64,000 bases of DNA from JAPORK01 sp026710285 (GCA_965201045.1 OZ241746.1:4960001-5024000); one strand, 5' to 3'; numbered from the stretch's first letter, positions 34,840-45,839 are shown. Program-made: numbers and translations. Notes: a model not told the origin generated them from the letters alone.

Positions 34840-35481
34840 TCAGTGCTTGCACAGATGTTCTGTAACTTTGATTTTGTCATAACTGGTATAAGACTGATGT
34901 TTTAATCCAACCTTGCCAGAGGTTTTTCCACGAATAAAGCACCAGTTTTTCCCGGTACGAGATAAACAGTTTATCGCATTTGCACCACGTTTTAAATCTG
35001 TTGTAGCTACAGAACAGTGACTTCCTCCAAACCACCAGTTATTATTGAGCAGATGATGTCCTTCTGCTAATATTACATCATCAAACTGTACACCATTTAC
35101 AGTTAGAGTCCCTTCAATAGAAAAATTTAATTTTTTGGGGGATTTTTTATAAGTAAAGTGTTTTATAAAAAAGTCCGGATCGGTATGTGACGCACGAATA
35201 CAATCAACAGTAGCCTTACTCCCATGTCTTCCTGCCATAATATCCAGTGATTTTTCACCACTAAATGACGCTACATCATTAGAACTATCAAAAGGTTGTC
35301 CGGGTGTAATGCAGTAATGAGTCATTTTAAAGCGTACTAAATAAGCATCACCAGAAAAGTAAACCTGATTATGATTTTCTTTCGTTTTTTTATGAATTTC
35401 TTTATTTTTTGTGTGTGCACAGCTTTCTGAAAGGCAATATAAACAAAAGAAAAAATATAAAATTAAAGTTATTTTACGCAT
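34840..35481 (-). CDS. Secreted Cys-rich protein of unknown function
   Basis: 213 residues with an N-terminal signal peptide (ITLILYFFFCLYCLSES). The mature part has six or more cysteines spread over about 165 residues (HYCITPG, DCIRAS, SHCSVATT, INCLSRTG, NWCFIRG, EHLCKH), many Lys and aromatic residues, and the segment KKLNFSIEGTLTVNGVQF. The even spacing suggests disulfide bonds, so an exported protein. No lipobox. GGAGAT lies upstream of the ATG. I recognise no family. Confidence 0.65.
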   Translation of the reverse strand: MRKITLILYFFFCLYCLSESCAHTKNKEIHKKTKENHNQVYFSGDAYLVRFKMTHYCITPGQPFDSSNDVASFSGEKSLDIMAGRHGSKATVDCIRASHTDPDFFIKHFTYKKSPKKLNFSIEGTLTVNGVQFDDVILAEGHHLLNNNWWFGGSHCSVATTDLKRGANAINCLSRTGKNWCFIRGKTSGKVGLKHQSYTSYDKIKVTEHLCKH

Positions 35482-36101
35482 AAATTTGTTATCTCCATTT
35501 TGGAGTTGATTAGAATTAAAATGTACTGCTATTTAATAATTATTTTTAAGTTGACGTGCACATTGTTTTAGTTAGCTCAAAAATACAATATCACTCTGAT
35601 CAAAAGATATGCTAACCGGATATTGCTATGTCTGAGTTTTCATGTGCAGGGCTTATGCCTGAAAAAAATATTAATTCACCATGGTGTAAGAGCAGAAGAG
35701 TTTATTTTTATCAGTGACATACCTAATGAAGCATACAGTGCATTACCAATGATTGACTGTATCTGGCTAACGGGACCATTTAGTTTGGCAATTTATTAGT
35801 TATCAGGATAGTCTTATATCTGCGTTTTTCAAATCATCGGATAAAATCAACCACTATACAAGCCAGACAATATTTATTAATAGACTATTTTATATAATTA
35901 ATTACACTACATAAAATATACTTTTGCATAACACCAGTTATCAAAACATCATTTTATTCTGAGCATATAAACTGTAAGGATTGATACATTTTTTAGCTGA
36001 ACCATCCGCTCTGGTATTTCTCGTTTATCTATTTTACAGCTAAAAATAAACAATAGTATCATGGCACTTTTTAATTAAATCAAAGAATCAATTGTAAAAA
36101 A
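35482..36101. other. Divergent intergenic region with possible gene remnant
   Basis: 620 bp between divergent secreted-protein genes. At about 35689-35799 a plus-strand frame reads VRAEEFIFISDIPNEAYSAL and then IDCIWLTGPFSLAIY before a stop. It has a protein-like look but no start, and may be a decayed gene. The last 100 bp are AT-rich and have no strong Shine-Dalgarno sequence before ATG 36102. Confidence 0.35.
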
Positions 36102-39100
36102 ATGAATCTAAATAATAAAAAGATATTATCTTTTCTATTCGTCTCTATTATTTATTTAATCATATTTCTTTTTTTTTCTGCATATACATCTTATGCCAAA
36201 ATCAATACGTTTCTGTCTGATACAGAAAAACCTGTTTATCACCAAACTTCTGGATCAATGCAACAGAATCATCCGGGTGATCAGACTCATAAAATAAATT
36301 TATTATCATCTGATCATGGTAGAAAACAAAGATTACATGCAGAATCAGAAGATCAGTCCGATCCATGGTCTAATGCTTTTAATTTCTCTAAAGTATGGGG
36401 AACACAAATAGATCCACGCACAGGCATGCTTGATTTTCATGTTAAAACAGGCAGTCTGCTTAGTAATTTTGGACATGGTCCAAATATTGACCTTGAAATA
36501 CATTACAATATGTATACGACAACTAATATGGATAGATTAGGTCATGGATGGAACTGGAATCTGACTCATTTCAACCCGGAAACCAACCAGCTGACAACTT
36601 CTTTTGGACAAAGTTTTTATCTACAAAAAAAAGCAAATAATCAATGGATTCCTCAATACCATAAATTAACAGACATTCTGATTAAGGGTGATAAGTCCAC
36701 TCATTTTACGATTACTTATACAAACGGTCTTCGTGAAACATTAGACCATGAAGGTTACGAAACCCGGCTGGAACAACAGGATGGACATGGTGTTCAGTTT
36801 ATTTATATGTCAGGCAATCATCAGTTACAGCGTATTGTTGATGATCAGGGTAATAAAATAATTATTCAACGTCATGAGAACTATATCACTGTTACCAGCT
36901 CTGACAGCAGAGGAAAACCTGTGAATGTAAACCTTGATTATGCAGATGATAAGTTACAGGCTGTCATATTACCTTTAAAAAACCGCCTGAAAGGACCTGG
37001 CATTTATATAAGCTATGTAAATAGTCTGATTTCCAAAATTGTATATCCTACCGGTCTGCAGGAAATATTGACCTACAACTGTAACGATGCAATGAAGCTT
37101 CCTGCACAGAATCGGTTATCCGCTAAGTCAATATGCGTTGTTTCTGGCAAAACAACAAATCCGGGTGCCGGACAACCAGCCATGAAGACAGACTATGCTT
37201 ACTCCCAAACAAATGCTAACGGACACAATTATCTTGCTTTTAATTCTGGTATTCCTTATGTAAAGCAATTATCCAGAGATATCTTATTTGATGCCCCCTC
37301 TGATTATACCTATTATACGTTACAGGATAATGGTATCTATAAAGAAATTCGCAAATATAACAAGTATCATCTGTTAGTTAATGACAGAAAGATAAGCGAT
37401 AAAAACCAGCATCTTTTATCAGAAGTAAAAAGTTTTTATTGCCGTAACGATAAAGATGATGGTTGTGCGTTTACCTCGTTTAAAAATCTTCCGGCTACTT
37501 ATTCTCTGCCATTAAAGATAGTTACCCGCCTATGGGGAGAATCAGGCAGAACACCTGCTGTTACAATAAATACAATGGATTATGACAAACAGGGAAGAGT
37601 TACCCGTTATTCAGACAGTTATGGACGTACAACTAAAACTGTTTATTGTCCTGCTAACGGAGATCATGCTTGTCCACCAGTAGCTAAAGGCTGGCTGCCT
37701 AACGCCTTACCAGAAATTATAACCAATTATCCGGCAAAAAAACTATCTGCATTATCTCAACTTCACCCGATAACGACTTACTATTATTATCAAAAATTAC
37801 CTAATCTCAATATAAAAGGTTATATACCCATAACCAGCATGCAGATTTTTAAGGTTAATAACCAACAACATACAATAAAACGCTATTATTATCAGAATCC
37901 TGCTGATACTTTTACTTACGGATTATTGCATCAGCTTGTGTTAACGGGCACAGCAACAGAGTCTGTTACAAAGAACTATTATTACACTAAAAGTGGTGAC
38001 AACCACAAAAAAACAACTTACAGCACAATTGAACTGTCGCCTGGAAAATTTAACCCATCACCCCTGATAACTACCAGCTTATTCACCAACCAGGTACTTG
38101 AAAAAAGTAGTTTTGACCAAAAAAATAAAACTGTTTATTACTATGACAACTGGAGTAGGCTGATACAAACTGATATGGCTGTGGGTACGCATTTTTCTAC
38201 ATATACAAGCTACCAATATATTGTATCCAGTCAGTTAAATCAGCTACTGATTACTTCTGCTAATGGTCTGCAGGAAAAAATTATTTTTGATGGTACAGGG
38301 CGTAATATTAGCGGTTTTAAAGAAGCCCTTACTGCATCAGGCAGAGCGGATATGAATCATTGGTTGCCTAAATATAAGATCAGTTATAACCATTACGGAC
38401 AGCTGGTAAAAAAAAATATCTACTGGTTTGATCTGTCTGATAAAATGCATACACAAACGACAACAATAGATTATGACTATGCCGGAAGAGTACGGCATAC
38501 TTATATGAGTAATGGTCAGGTTGCTATTGCCACTTATGATGACCCTGACCATTGCCAGGTAAGCTATAAAAAGAGTAGTCAGGGACAATATTCTGTAATT
38601 TCTGTCCTTCGTACCAATGATCTTGATCAACCTGTAGAGAAAGTAATCTTACCTGAACAAAAACAACTACTGACTTCTGAAAGAAAACTCTGTCTTACAG
38701 CAAACCAGCGACCAGGCGCAAAAATTTTTACTACCATTTATGATGGTTTTGGCAGAGTTATTGCAGCGACTGACCCTTCAGGCAGAACAGTACATAAAGT
38801 TTATGATGAATGGGGAAGAGTAACAGATATTATCAGTCCGTCAGGTGACAGAGTTCATCTGCTCTATAATCTGACTGGACAGGTGACTGAAAAGCAGGTA
38901 TTCCCTGCAACCGGAGGAAAGTACGTACTCTCTTCATCAGCATATAATGCAGGCGGACAGCAGCTGTGGTCTGCAGGAGAAGATGGTAAGCGGACAACTT
39001 ACACTTACCGGCAGGATGGAAAAATATCTTCAGTCCTTTTACCTTCAGGACATAAACTGGTATGGAAATATAATATACTAGGCTTACCTACTGTTAAAAT

Positions 39101-41561
39101 ATTAGACGGTAAAGTTATTGTAAAAACAGATTATGATTTTGTCACGGCTTTACCGGTAAGAAAAGAAGATAATACCGGCATTACCACCTGGCAATATAGT
39201 GATGATGGTCTGTTACAACAGTTAATTCATATTGGAAAAAATAAACATCCTGACTATAAACTACAATGGAAGTTTGATCAAAATAGACGCCTCATCAGTA
39301 CTTCTGATATCTCTGGAAATAAAACAACAACACATTATGATGTACTCGGATATCTGAAGGCATTGTATTACCTACCTGCAAATAGTCACAACATAGCTGA
39401 TCTGTTGTACAAACCCGTTTATGATGGATTCTTCCGTATCTCAGGAGCTTATTATGGTAGTGGGATGCAGCGGCATATTAAGTATGATAACTATGGTCAT
39501 TTGCAAACGGTTAGCGATACCTTAAACCAACAATTACTGTCTCAATGGAGTTATACTTATGATGTGAACGATAACATTACCACTATTCACCAAACAGTCG
39601 GAAAAAGTGACAAAGGTCGTTTAAATTACCGATATGACGTTCGTAATAATCTGGTTTCTATGACCTGTTCCGGTTCTATCGGTTTACCTTTATGTCCGCG
39701 AGACACTGCTTTTTCAGGATCAAACCTGCATGACGCACCAGTCATTACCCGGCAAAATTATACTTTCACACCATTGAATCGTATTGCACAGGCAGAAGAA
39801 ATATTACAAGACGATAAACAACGAAAGACTTTAATAAAATCAACTCATTATTCTTATGATACTAAAATACCTTTACGTTTACAAAGTATCAATGTTGAAT
39901 GGAATCATACTATTTTTAATCATACCCATTTTGTCTATGATCAGTCAGGAAACATGTTGAGAGACGGAGAAGATAATCAAATAACTTATAATGCCTTTAA
40001 TCAGGTCATCCAGGTAATAACACCATCAGGTGAACATAGCTATTATCGCTATGACGGAAATGGTAAAAAAATAATGGAACAAAACAGACTGGGATTGCGC
40101 TATTTCTTTTATAGCGGTGAGAGTTTAATCAATGAAAGGATAACCGGTATTGAAAAAACAACACATCTCATCGGTTATCAGCGTATTGCCAGAACCGTTG
40201 ATGGCGTTATTCAGCAGTACTATGAAAGCAATTATAAAGGAGATATTAGCGGCATCTTAACTAAGGACCGGAACAGTAATAATCAATACCATTTAAGTTA
40301 CCGCAATATTTATAGTCCTTATGGTATGTCCTGGCATCAGGCATCTGCATCATCGTTACCATTTTATCTGCAATCGGTTCATGGATTTGATGGAGAGCGT
40401 ACTGATCCTGCTACCGGATGGCAATTTTTAGGTAACGGGCACAGAACGTATAACCCCCGGATGCGCTATTTTGTCAGTGAAGATCCCGTAGGAGATGGTT
40501 ACGCATTTGGCAGCAACAATCCGATAATGAATACGGATCCTGATGGTAATACACCAAAGTGGCTCAGAACTGTTGGGCAGATAATGGGCTATGCAGGCAC
40601 CCTGGGATTTAGTGCCATTCCCAAAAAATGGGCACGCATTACCGGTACAGTGCTTGCAGCAGGGCTTTGTGCTGTTGGTGCAGGATTACTGGCTTCTTCT
40701 TACGGTACCAGTGCAGTTATAGAGACTGTAACTGTCAATGCAGTTGTTGGAGGTTTCTCTGTTGCTTCAACTATTGCTACCAACAAAGGATTAAATATTG
40801 CTGCTGAAATTGCAGGTGGCATTATGGTTGCAGGCATTGTTACTTCAGGATTATTAAAGCTTGGTTTTTCAGCCTTTTCTGCAATTAATACAAATTTTTT
40901 TGCCGGTGCCGCAGAAGAGTTTGCTAATCCAGTTGAAAATTCAGATGAATTGATTATCAGAAGAATATATCCTAATCCACACATAACTGATAATTACACA
41001 CAGATGGTAGAGCAGTTTATTATCAGGAACTCAGCAGATTTAGATGTTGAATTAACAGATGTTCGTGGAACATCTACTTTTAGTTTTTTGGACGCACTAA
41101 AAAAATTCAGTCACTTTTTTGGACCAATATCTTCAATCGAACATCAGATAACATATTTAGCGCTTGACTTAGAGAATGAAAAGGATTTACAAATGTTAGT
41201 GAATGACTATATACAGATAGATCGTTATAGCGTAGTTTATTTTAATTATCAAGATATAGAGATTGAAAGATTTTTGATCGTTACACTGGAGGAATATCAT
41301 GAAGAAAATCTTTATGTGCCACTTGAAGAATATGCTGCCCGTTTCACAACAGACTTTGCAAGTCGCACTGTTTTTGTCAATAACAGAGATAAACTACTGG
41401 AAAACAACTTTAAGAATAATTTACAGCGCTTTTATAAAAATTATTTTATTTTTATATCAAGAATAAAATACTACGGACCTGTTTTTGATGGAACAAAATA
41501 TCCTGAAAAAATATTTCATCCTATGTTCGTTGAGGCTGTAGAACAGATGTCTTCACAGTAA
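36102..41561 (+). CDS. Secreted RHS/YD-repeat protein, copy 1
   Basis: 1819 residues. A signal segment (about 8-33), a Ser/His-rich linker, then the start of the conserved shell with DPWSNAFNFSKVWGTQIDPR. Many YD-type repeats follow (YDGFGRVIAATDPSGR, YDEWGRVTDIISPSGD). The RHS core-associated motif DPATGWQFLGNGHRTYNP and YFVSEDPVGDGYAFGSNNP lie at about 1440-1475. Next is a hydrophobic Ala/Gly-rich region (about 1490-1610) that may insert in membranes, and a unique C-terminal module of about 200 residues (DELIIRRIYPNP onward), acidic and aromatic. RHS proteins form a hollow shell that encloses a C-terminal toxin in known cases. The C-terminal module here matches no toxin I know, and no immunity gene is obvious downstream. 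Confidence 0.88.
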   Translation: MNLNNKKILSFLFVSIIYLIIFLFFSAYTSYAKINTFLSDTEKPVYHQTSGSMQQNHPGDQTHKINLLSSDHGRKQRLHAESEDQSDPWSNAFNFSKVWGTQIDPRTGMLDFHVKTGSLLSNFGHGPNIDLEIHYNMYTTTNMDRLGHGWNWNLTHFNPETNQLTTSFGQSFYLQKKANNQWIPQYHKLTDILIKGDKSTHFTITYTNGLRETLDHEGYETRLEQQDGHGVQFIYMSGNHQLQRIVDDQGNKIIIQRHENYITVTSSDSRGKPVNVNLDYADDKLQAVILPLKNRLKGPGIYISYVNSLISKIVYPTGLQEILTYNCNDAMKLPAQNRLSAKSICVVSGKTTNPGAGQPAMKTDYAYSQTNANGHNYLAFNSGIPYVKQLSRDILFDAPSDYTYYTLQDNGIYKEIRKYNKYHLLVNDRKISDKNQHLLSEVKSFYCRNDKDDGCAFTSFKNLPATYSLPLKIVTRLWGESGRTPAVTINTMDYDKQGRVTRYSDSYGRTTKTVYCPANGDHACPPVAKGWLPNALPEIITNYPAKKLSALSQLHPITTYYYYQKLPNLNIKGYIPITSMQIFKVNNQQHTIKRYYYQNPADTFTYGLLHQLVLTGTATESVTKNYYYTKSGDNHKKTTYSTIELSPGKFNPSPLITTSLFTNQVLEKSSFDQKNKTVYYYDNWSRLIQTDMAVGTHFSTYTSYQYIVSSQLNQLLITSANGLQEKIIFDGTGRNISGFKEALTASGRADMNHWLPKYKISYNHYGQLVKKNIYWFDLSDKMHTQTTTIDYDYAGRVRHTYMSNGQVAIATYDDPDHCQVSYKKSSQGQYSVISVLRTNDLDQPVEKVILPEQKQLLTSERKLCLTANQRPGAKIFTTIYDGFGRVIAATDPSGRTVHKVYDEWGRVTDIISPSGDRVHLLYNLTGQVTEKQVFPATGGKYVLSSSAYNAGGQQLWSAGEDGKRTTYTYRQDGKISSVLLPSGHKLVWKYNILGLPTVKILDGKVIVKTDYDFVTALPVRKEDNTGITTWQYSDDGLLQQLIHIGKNKHPDYKLQWKFDQNRRLISTSDISGNKTTTHYDVLGYLKALYYLPANSHNIADLLYKPVYDGFFRISGAYYGSGMQRHIKYDNYGHLQTVSDTLNQQLLSQWSYTYDVNDNITTIHQTVGKSDKGRLNYRYDVRNNLVSMTCSGSIGLPLCPRDTAFSGSNLHDAPVITRQNYTFTPLNRIAQAEEILQDDKQRKTLIKSTHYSYDTKIPLRLQSINVEWNHTIFNHTHFVYDQSGNMLRDGEDNQITYNAFNQVIQVITPSGEHSYYRYDGNGKKIMEQNRLGLRYFFYSGESLINERITGIEKTTHLIGYQRIARTVDGVIQQYYESNYKGDISGILTKDRNSNNQYHLSYRNIYSPYGMSWHQASASSLPFYLQSVHGFDGERTDPATGWQFLGNGHRTYNPRMRYFVSEDPVGDGYAFGSNNPIMNTDPDGNTPKWLRTVGQIMGYAGTLGFSAIPKKWARITGTVLAAGLCAVGAGLLASSYGTSAVIETVTVNAVVGGFSVASTIATNKGLNIAAEIAGGIMVAGIVTSGLLKLGFSAFSAINTNFFAGAAEEFANPVENSDELIIRRIYPNPHITDNYTQMVEQFIIRNSADLDVELTDVRGTSTFSFLDALKKFSHFFGPISSIEHQITYLALDLENEKDLQMLVNDYIQIDRYSVVYFNYQDIEIERFLIVTLEEYHEENLYVPLEEYAARFTTDFASRTVFVNNRDKLLENNFKNNLQRFYKNYFIFISRIKYYGPVFDGTKYPEKIFHPMFVEAVEQMSSQ

Positions 41562-41750
41562 ATTATATTTTAGAAATTGAGTTAAGTAATATACACAACA
41601 ATGAAATCCCTTAAAATCTATCGGTCAGAACTATAGATCAAAATACCCGACAGTCTCACCAACTCACATAAGATAACGCTCCATCATTCAAACTATACTC
41701 TTATACATACATGGTTGGATGTGAAAAAGTTCAGCCATTTTTTTCTGCAC

Positions 41751-41766
41751 TCCTGCTTGCGCAGGA
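41751..41766. repeat. REP-like hairpin
   Basis: TCCTGC-TTGC-GCAGGA, a perfect 6-bp stem, between two convergent genes. It resembles the scattered palindromes built on AGGAATGCC-like cores in proteobacteria. A weaker CTCTC/GAGAG hairpin follows at about 41783-41800. Confidence 0.45.
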
Positions 41767-41817
41767 ATGCCAGATATAAACCCTCTCTCTACACAGGAGA
41801 GCGTCGCAGCAAACCGG

Positions 41818-44800
41818 TTAACTAACCCAGTGAGGGGCTAATTCATTGGTAATCCGTGCCCTCATACTCCTACTTTTAGGATAGACAACTTTGGCAAGCT
41901 CATTAATTGTTACATCAGACCGGTTCATTGCATTAACCAGTTCATGAGCCATTCTCCTTGCATCAGCCACCTGCTTAGCATCAATTTCTTTACTGATGGA
42001 TATTAATTCAGAATTAGTATCTTCATCGGATTGTGGCTTTTTGAGTTTGGCTATTCTGTTGGCAACGACAACATGCATCGATAAAACGGTAGCAAGTGGT
42101 TCATTGTACTTTTTGTGTTTTTTATCGCTTATTAACCGACCTGATTTTTTAAGAATATCTCTTACATCATTATTCACTGCCTCATGAGTAACTGTTGTTG
42201 AATCTGAGCGACCTGCGCGATTTGGATGCGCTGCCAACTCTTCCTGTCTGAAAGCCTGCACCAACTGTTTTTTACAATCAGAAGCATGCAGAAAATGCGG
42301 TGGCGTTTTTTCAGTAAATTTTTCGCGTGCCGGTTCTGTAGCACTAACAGGTGGTGTGTTTGTTAACAATTCATAGACACCTTCAGCGGTAGGGAAGTTA
42401 CCTGAATTTACATAATCTGCTATTTCCCTTGCTTTTGCTTTAGCTATTTCCTGTTGATGTGATGCAATTCGTAATTTAGAAACTGTGTTGTATGCCTCAA
42501 GCTTAGATCGTAATGTTGTGGGATCATTAGATACCTCTGATGATATCGGACCGGGAACGACTATCCCAGAATGTGCCATAATCGCCTGAGTTATCAAATC
42601 GCAGGTTTCTCCGGTCAGAACACTGGTTTCACTTAATATCCTATCTACTGTTGTTTTAGTTGTGCTGTAACGTTCTTCCTGCTGGCTCTCTATTGCAATC
42701 AATTCCTGTTTTTGTGCTTCAAGCTCATCTATTTTTGCCTCCTTTTTCTGCAGATCACGGGAGGCATTTTCCAGTTCTTCCCATAAGCGTACCTGTTGTT
42801 CTTTTAATTCAGCAAGTTCAGCCTCTTGTGCATCTTGATTATCAACTGCTGGCTGACTTAGTACCGCTTCCTTTGCTGCTATTTGTACATCAAGCGTATC
42901 TAAGGTCTGTTGCATTGTCTGCAGACCTTGTTCAATCCATTGCAGCCTGTCCTGCTCAGCATTCTGTTGCTTTGTTAATTGTATAAATTCATCGTTTGTT
43001 GGTACTGTCTGCCTGATTGCAGGAGGGATACTTTCATGTGTTGAATCATCAAATAACCCACTGCCAGGCACACTCCATGGTGCCATGTTATCGAGCATAG
43101 CTTCAAGCTTATTATCCAGATCTTCAGGTAATTTAGCGCTAGCCTGTTGCTTCACAAGGTTGATTAATGTCTGTTTTGCAACTTCATCTGCATCCTGATA
43201 ATCCTGCGTACGCCCCTGTTGAAGTGCCAGCAAATTCGCCTCTTTAGCGGCTGTCTTTGCTTCTAAAACTTTAATCATTATTTTCTCAATACGTCTGATA
43301 TGTTTTGGTCCAATTCTGCCCATCCGTCTACGTTTCTGCTTTTGCTGTGCTTGCTGCAAGACCTGATTGTATTCATCTGCTGTCAGTTCAGATAAAGATT
43401 CTCCGGTTAATTGTTTGACAGGCGGTTCCAGCAGATGATAATCAAATTCATCCCCTTCTGGTGCTCTGGCATCCATGAGACCTGCACCAACCAATAGTAA
43501 TGAAGCCATTGCATCTTTATACTTAGGTTCTTCTCTTTGTGTAAAGCCGATGTGAGTAGATAATACGACACCCACAAGATCATGCATTTGTTGCAGTCCG
43601 GTAACATCCTTTTTATATTTTTTAGAACAAATCCGTTTGAACAGTCTGGTAAAAACCGGCATTTGCAGATCTTGATAAAAGACACTTTTGCTATTCATTC
43701 GAATTGAGTCAATCATACGTTGTGCCCTGGCAGAAGCAGAAAGTCGTAATGTGTGCCAGGCAGAACGGACTTTACCTAAGGTTTTTTTAAGTGCATTAGC
43801 AAAAAAATTAACTTTGTATTGCTTAAGCTTTTTCTTAATCAAACGAGGCTCAGCCGTTGGATCTGTGTTTGCATCATAACTAAACGCAGTGATCGGTTTT
43901 GAAAGATCCGGCTCATATTCATAGACAGGGCGATTTACCGTGGTCGTCTCACCCGTATCCGGATCCATAATAACAACGGATCTCATAAGAATCTCACCGT
44001 TCTCATCAAGCTTTAGAATAAGCTGTCCATTTTCATCCATTTTACGAACAGGTTTTCCATGCTGATCCCGTTTAGGTTCATATGAGGTGATTTCCTCTTT
44101 TCTTGTTAACAAAGGTGCCGCATCAGAAAATCCCTGAGCATCCTGAAATAGTACATCTTCATTGCTGTCAACCTCGCTGCTGTTAATCTCACCTTTTGGA
44201 ATGACTGTAAAAGGCATATTTGCAGCGGATGTAACCCATCGGTCAAGTTGCGGCGAACTGGTGAGCAGCTCCATATCTTTATCCAGCTGTTCATCAATGG
44301 CTGCCAGTTTTTCTTTGGTTTCCTGTGCTTTTAATCTGATTCTACTGTTCAGGACGAATATTTCATTCTCCAGCGTTTTCCTCTCTTCCTTTATACCTCT
44401 TTCGGAAGTTGTTTTGTCTGTTTTGAGTTCTCTGAGCTGCTGGCGTTTTTCTTTAATTAAAAGACGATTCTGACTATTCAGGTGTTGTTGTTCGCTTGAA
44501 ATTTGTTTTTTTTGCGTTGTTGCTTTGTTTTTAACTGCCTGGATCTGTTCAGTTAATTTTTCCTGCTCCTGTTGTTTCCATTCTCGCATGTCCTGGCGAA
44601 CACTTTTTTTATTTAAGTAGGCTTGCTGTTGTGTTATTTTTTTAAGCTCACGTTGTGTTTTTAACGCATCAGCAGCAATATCTGCTCTTATCGCTTCAAT
44701 CTTCTTATTATACTTAGTTGCATTACCGCGTTGAGTTGCTCTGAGTATTAATTGTTGAATTTTGCTTTCTTCGCTATCCTTGCGCTTATTATGCTTCTCT

Positions 44801-45519
44801 GTGAGTTCAGCAGCCATTGCCGCAAGTTCTTTTTCCTTTGTGTCCCGCCCCAATTCCCGCTGGCGATGCTTGACACTTGTTTTGTCTAACTGTATATGCT
44901 GCTGTGCTATTTTATCAAGTTTAACTTGTGTTTTTAATGCATAACTGTCGACTTCTGCTTCCAGCGTTGTAATCAGGTCTTTAAACTCACCTGGATTCTC
45001 GCTTTGCGTTTCCTTTAGCAGTAACTGTTGAATTTTTTCTTGTGTTATCGTCGCACGCTCATGCTGCTGCTCTATAAGTTCAGCAGCCATTGCATCAAGC
45101 TTTACCAGCTCTTCTTCTATCAGTTTTTCTTCTTTAACGACTGCTTTCTCATCATTCCATGCACTGCCCTGAAGCAAAATTGTCTTATTTGGCGTATGCC
45201 ATGCCTCTTCAGAGAATGATTCGACTACCTTGTCATCCGGTGTATCAAAAGTAACCCATTCTGTTTTGGCAGCATCAGATCTTGTTTCAGCCGTTCTTTG
45301 TGATATTGTTTTGTCGGGATACTCTTTCTCTACATAACGTTCTGCTGCAAGAGAGGTAAACCCTGAATCGGCTTCGTCCTGCTCCGGAGGCGTTGTAACT
45401 TTTACACTTTTTCCTGAAGCTGTTTTTGCAGTAATATCATCCGTTTCAGCTGGTTTGGTGTATTGTACGTCTGTATATTGGTGTGCGCCACGACGATTAA
45501 CGTCTTGAGGTCCATCCAT
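41818..45519 (-). CDS. Large coiled-coil protein, effector-like
   Basis: 1233 residues, no signal peptide, no membrane segment. An acidic disordered head (1-110); a long Gln/Glu/Lys coiled coil (about 115-430) with an internal duplication (MAAELIEQQHERATITQEKI at about 143, MAAELTEKHNKRKDSEESKI at about 232); a segment with tandem KxDENG motifs; a globular middle; a second coiled coil (about 840-960); and a helical end. QKQKRRRMGRIGPKHIRR (about 726-743) is a strongly basic patch that could be a nuclear or RNA-binding signal. AAGGAGAT lies 6 bases before the ATG. Such architecture is common among secreted effectors of intracellular bacteria, but no secretion signal is proven and I know no homologue. 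Confidence 0.7.
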   Translation of the reverse strand: MDGPQDVNRRGAHQYTDVQYTKPAETDDITAKTASGKSVKVTTPPEQDEADSGFTSLAAERYVEKEYPDKTISQRTAETRSDAAKTEWVTFDTPDDKVVESFSEEAWHTPNKTILLQGSAWNDEKAVVKEEKLIEEELVKLDAMAAELIEQQHERATITQEKIQQLLLKETQSENPGEFKDLITTLEAEVDSYALKTQVKLDKIAQQHIQLDKTSVKHRQRELGRDTKEKELAAMAAELTEKHNKRKDSEESKIQQLILRATQRGNATKYNKKIEAIRADIAADALKTQRELKKITQQQAYLNKKSVRQDMREWKQQEQEKLTEQIQAVKNKATTQKKQISSEQQHLNSQNRLLIKEKRQQLRELKTDKTTSERGIKEERKTLENEIFVLNSRIRLKAQETKEKLAAIDEQLDKDMELLTSSPQLDRWVTSAANMPFTVIPKGEINSSEVDSNEDVLFQDAQGFSDAAPLLTRKEEITSYEPKRDQHGKPVRKMDENGQLILKLDENGEILMRSVVIMDPDTGETTTVNRPVYEYEPDLSKPITAFSYDANTDPTAEPRLIKKKLKQYKVNFFANALKKTLGKVRSAWHTLRLSASARAQRMIDSIRMNSKSVFYQDLQMPVFTRLFKRICSKKYKKDVTGLQQMHDLVGVVLSTHIGFTQREEPKYKDAMASLLLVGAGLMDARAPEGDEFDYHLLEPPVKQLTGESLSELTADEYNQVLQQAQQKQKRRRMGRIGPKHIRRIEKIMIKVLEAKTAAKEANLLALQQGRTQDYQDADEVAKQTLINLVKQQASAKLPEDLDNKLEAMLDNMAPWSVPGSGLFDDSTHESIPPAIRQTVPTNDEFIQLTKQQNAEQDRLQWIEQGLQTMQQTLDTLDVQIAAKEAVLSQPAVDNQDAQEAELAELKEQQVRLWEELENASRDLQKKEAKIDELEAQKQELIAIESQQEERYSTTKTTVDRILSETSVLTGETCDLITQAIMAHSGIVVPGPISSEVSNDPTTLRSKLEAYNTVSKLRIASHQQEIAKAKAREIADYVNSGNFPTAEGVYELLTNTPPVSATEPAREKFTEKTPPHFLHASDCKKQLVQAFRQEELAAHPNRAGRSDSTTVTHEAVNNDVRDILKKSGRLISDKKHKKYNEPLATVLSMHVVVANRIAKLKKPQSDEDTNSELISISKEIDAKQVADARRMAHELVNAMNRSDVTINELAKVVYPKSRSMRARITNELAPHWVS

Positions 45520-45839
45520 TTTTTATCTCCTTGAAATGCGCTCTTATTTTTTATATTTTACAACTTTAGTCTTATTTGATTTTAATACTCAATTCGGCAA
45601 ATAGTGCTGTCTTTTATTAAAGAAATAAAGGATAAAAGATAATAGCCATCTTTTAACAGCATAATATTAATAATAATAAAATGCTGCATAAACCGGTCAA
45701 AATTTAATTTTTCTTCACAATAAAGTACTTTCAGACTTAAGTCTTACCGACCAAAGTTTAATTTTCTAAAGCCTGCATGTCATATACACTTTGAGCATAA
45801 CCACGAAGCAAATGGCATTTAAACAAAGGAGAAGTGACT
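45520..45839. other. Divergent intergenic region
   Basis: 320 bp between the coiled-coil gene and the plus-strand gene at 45840. It holds both promoters, but I cannot define the boxes. AAAGGAG at about 45825-45831 is the ribosome-binding site of the plus gene. Confidence 0.35.

Noticed and set aside
36102..41561. RHS copy 1 as part of a type VI or Tc toxin locus
   Set aside because: No VgrG, PAAR, TcA or TcB component is nearby, and the protein has a Sec-type signal peptide.
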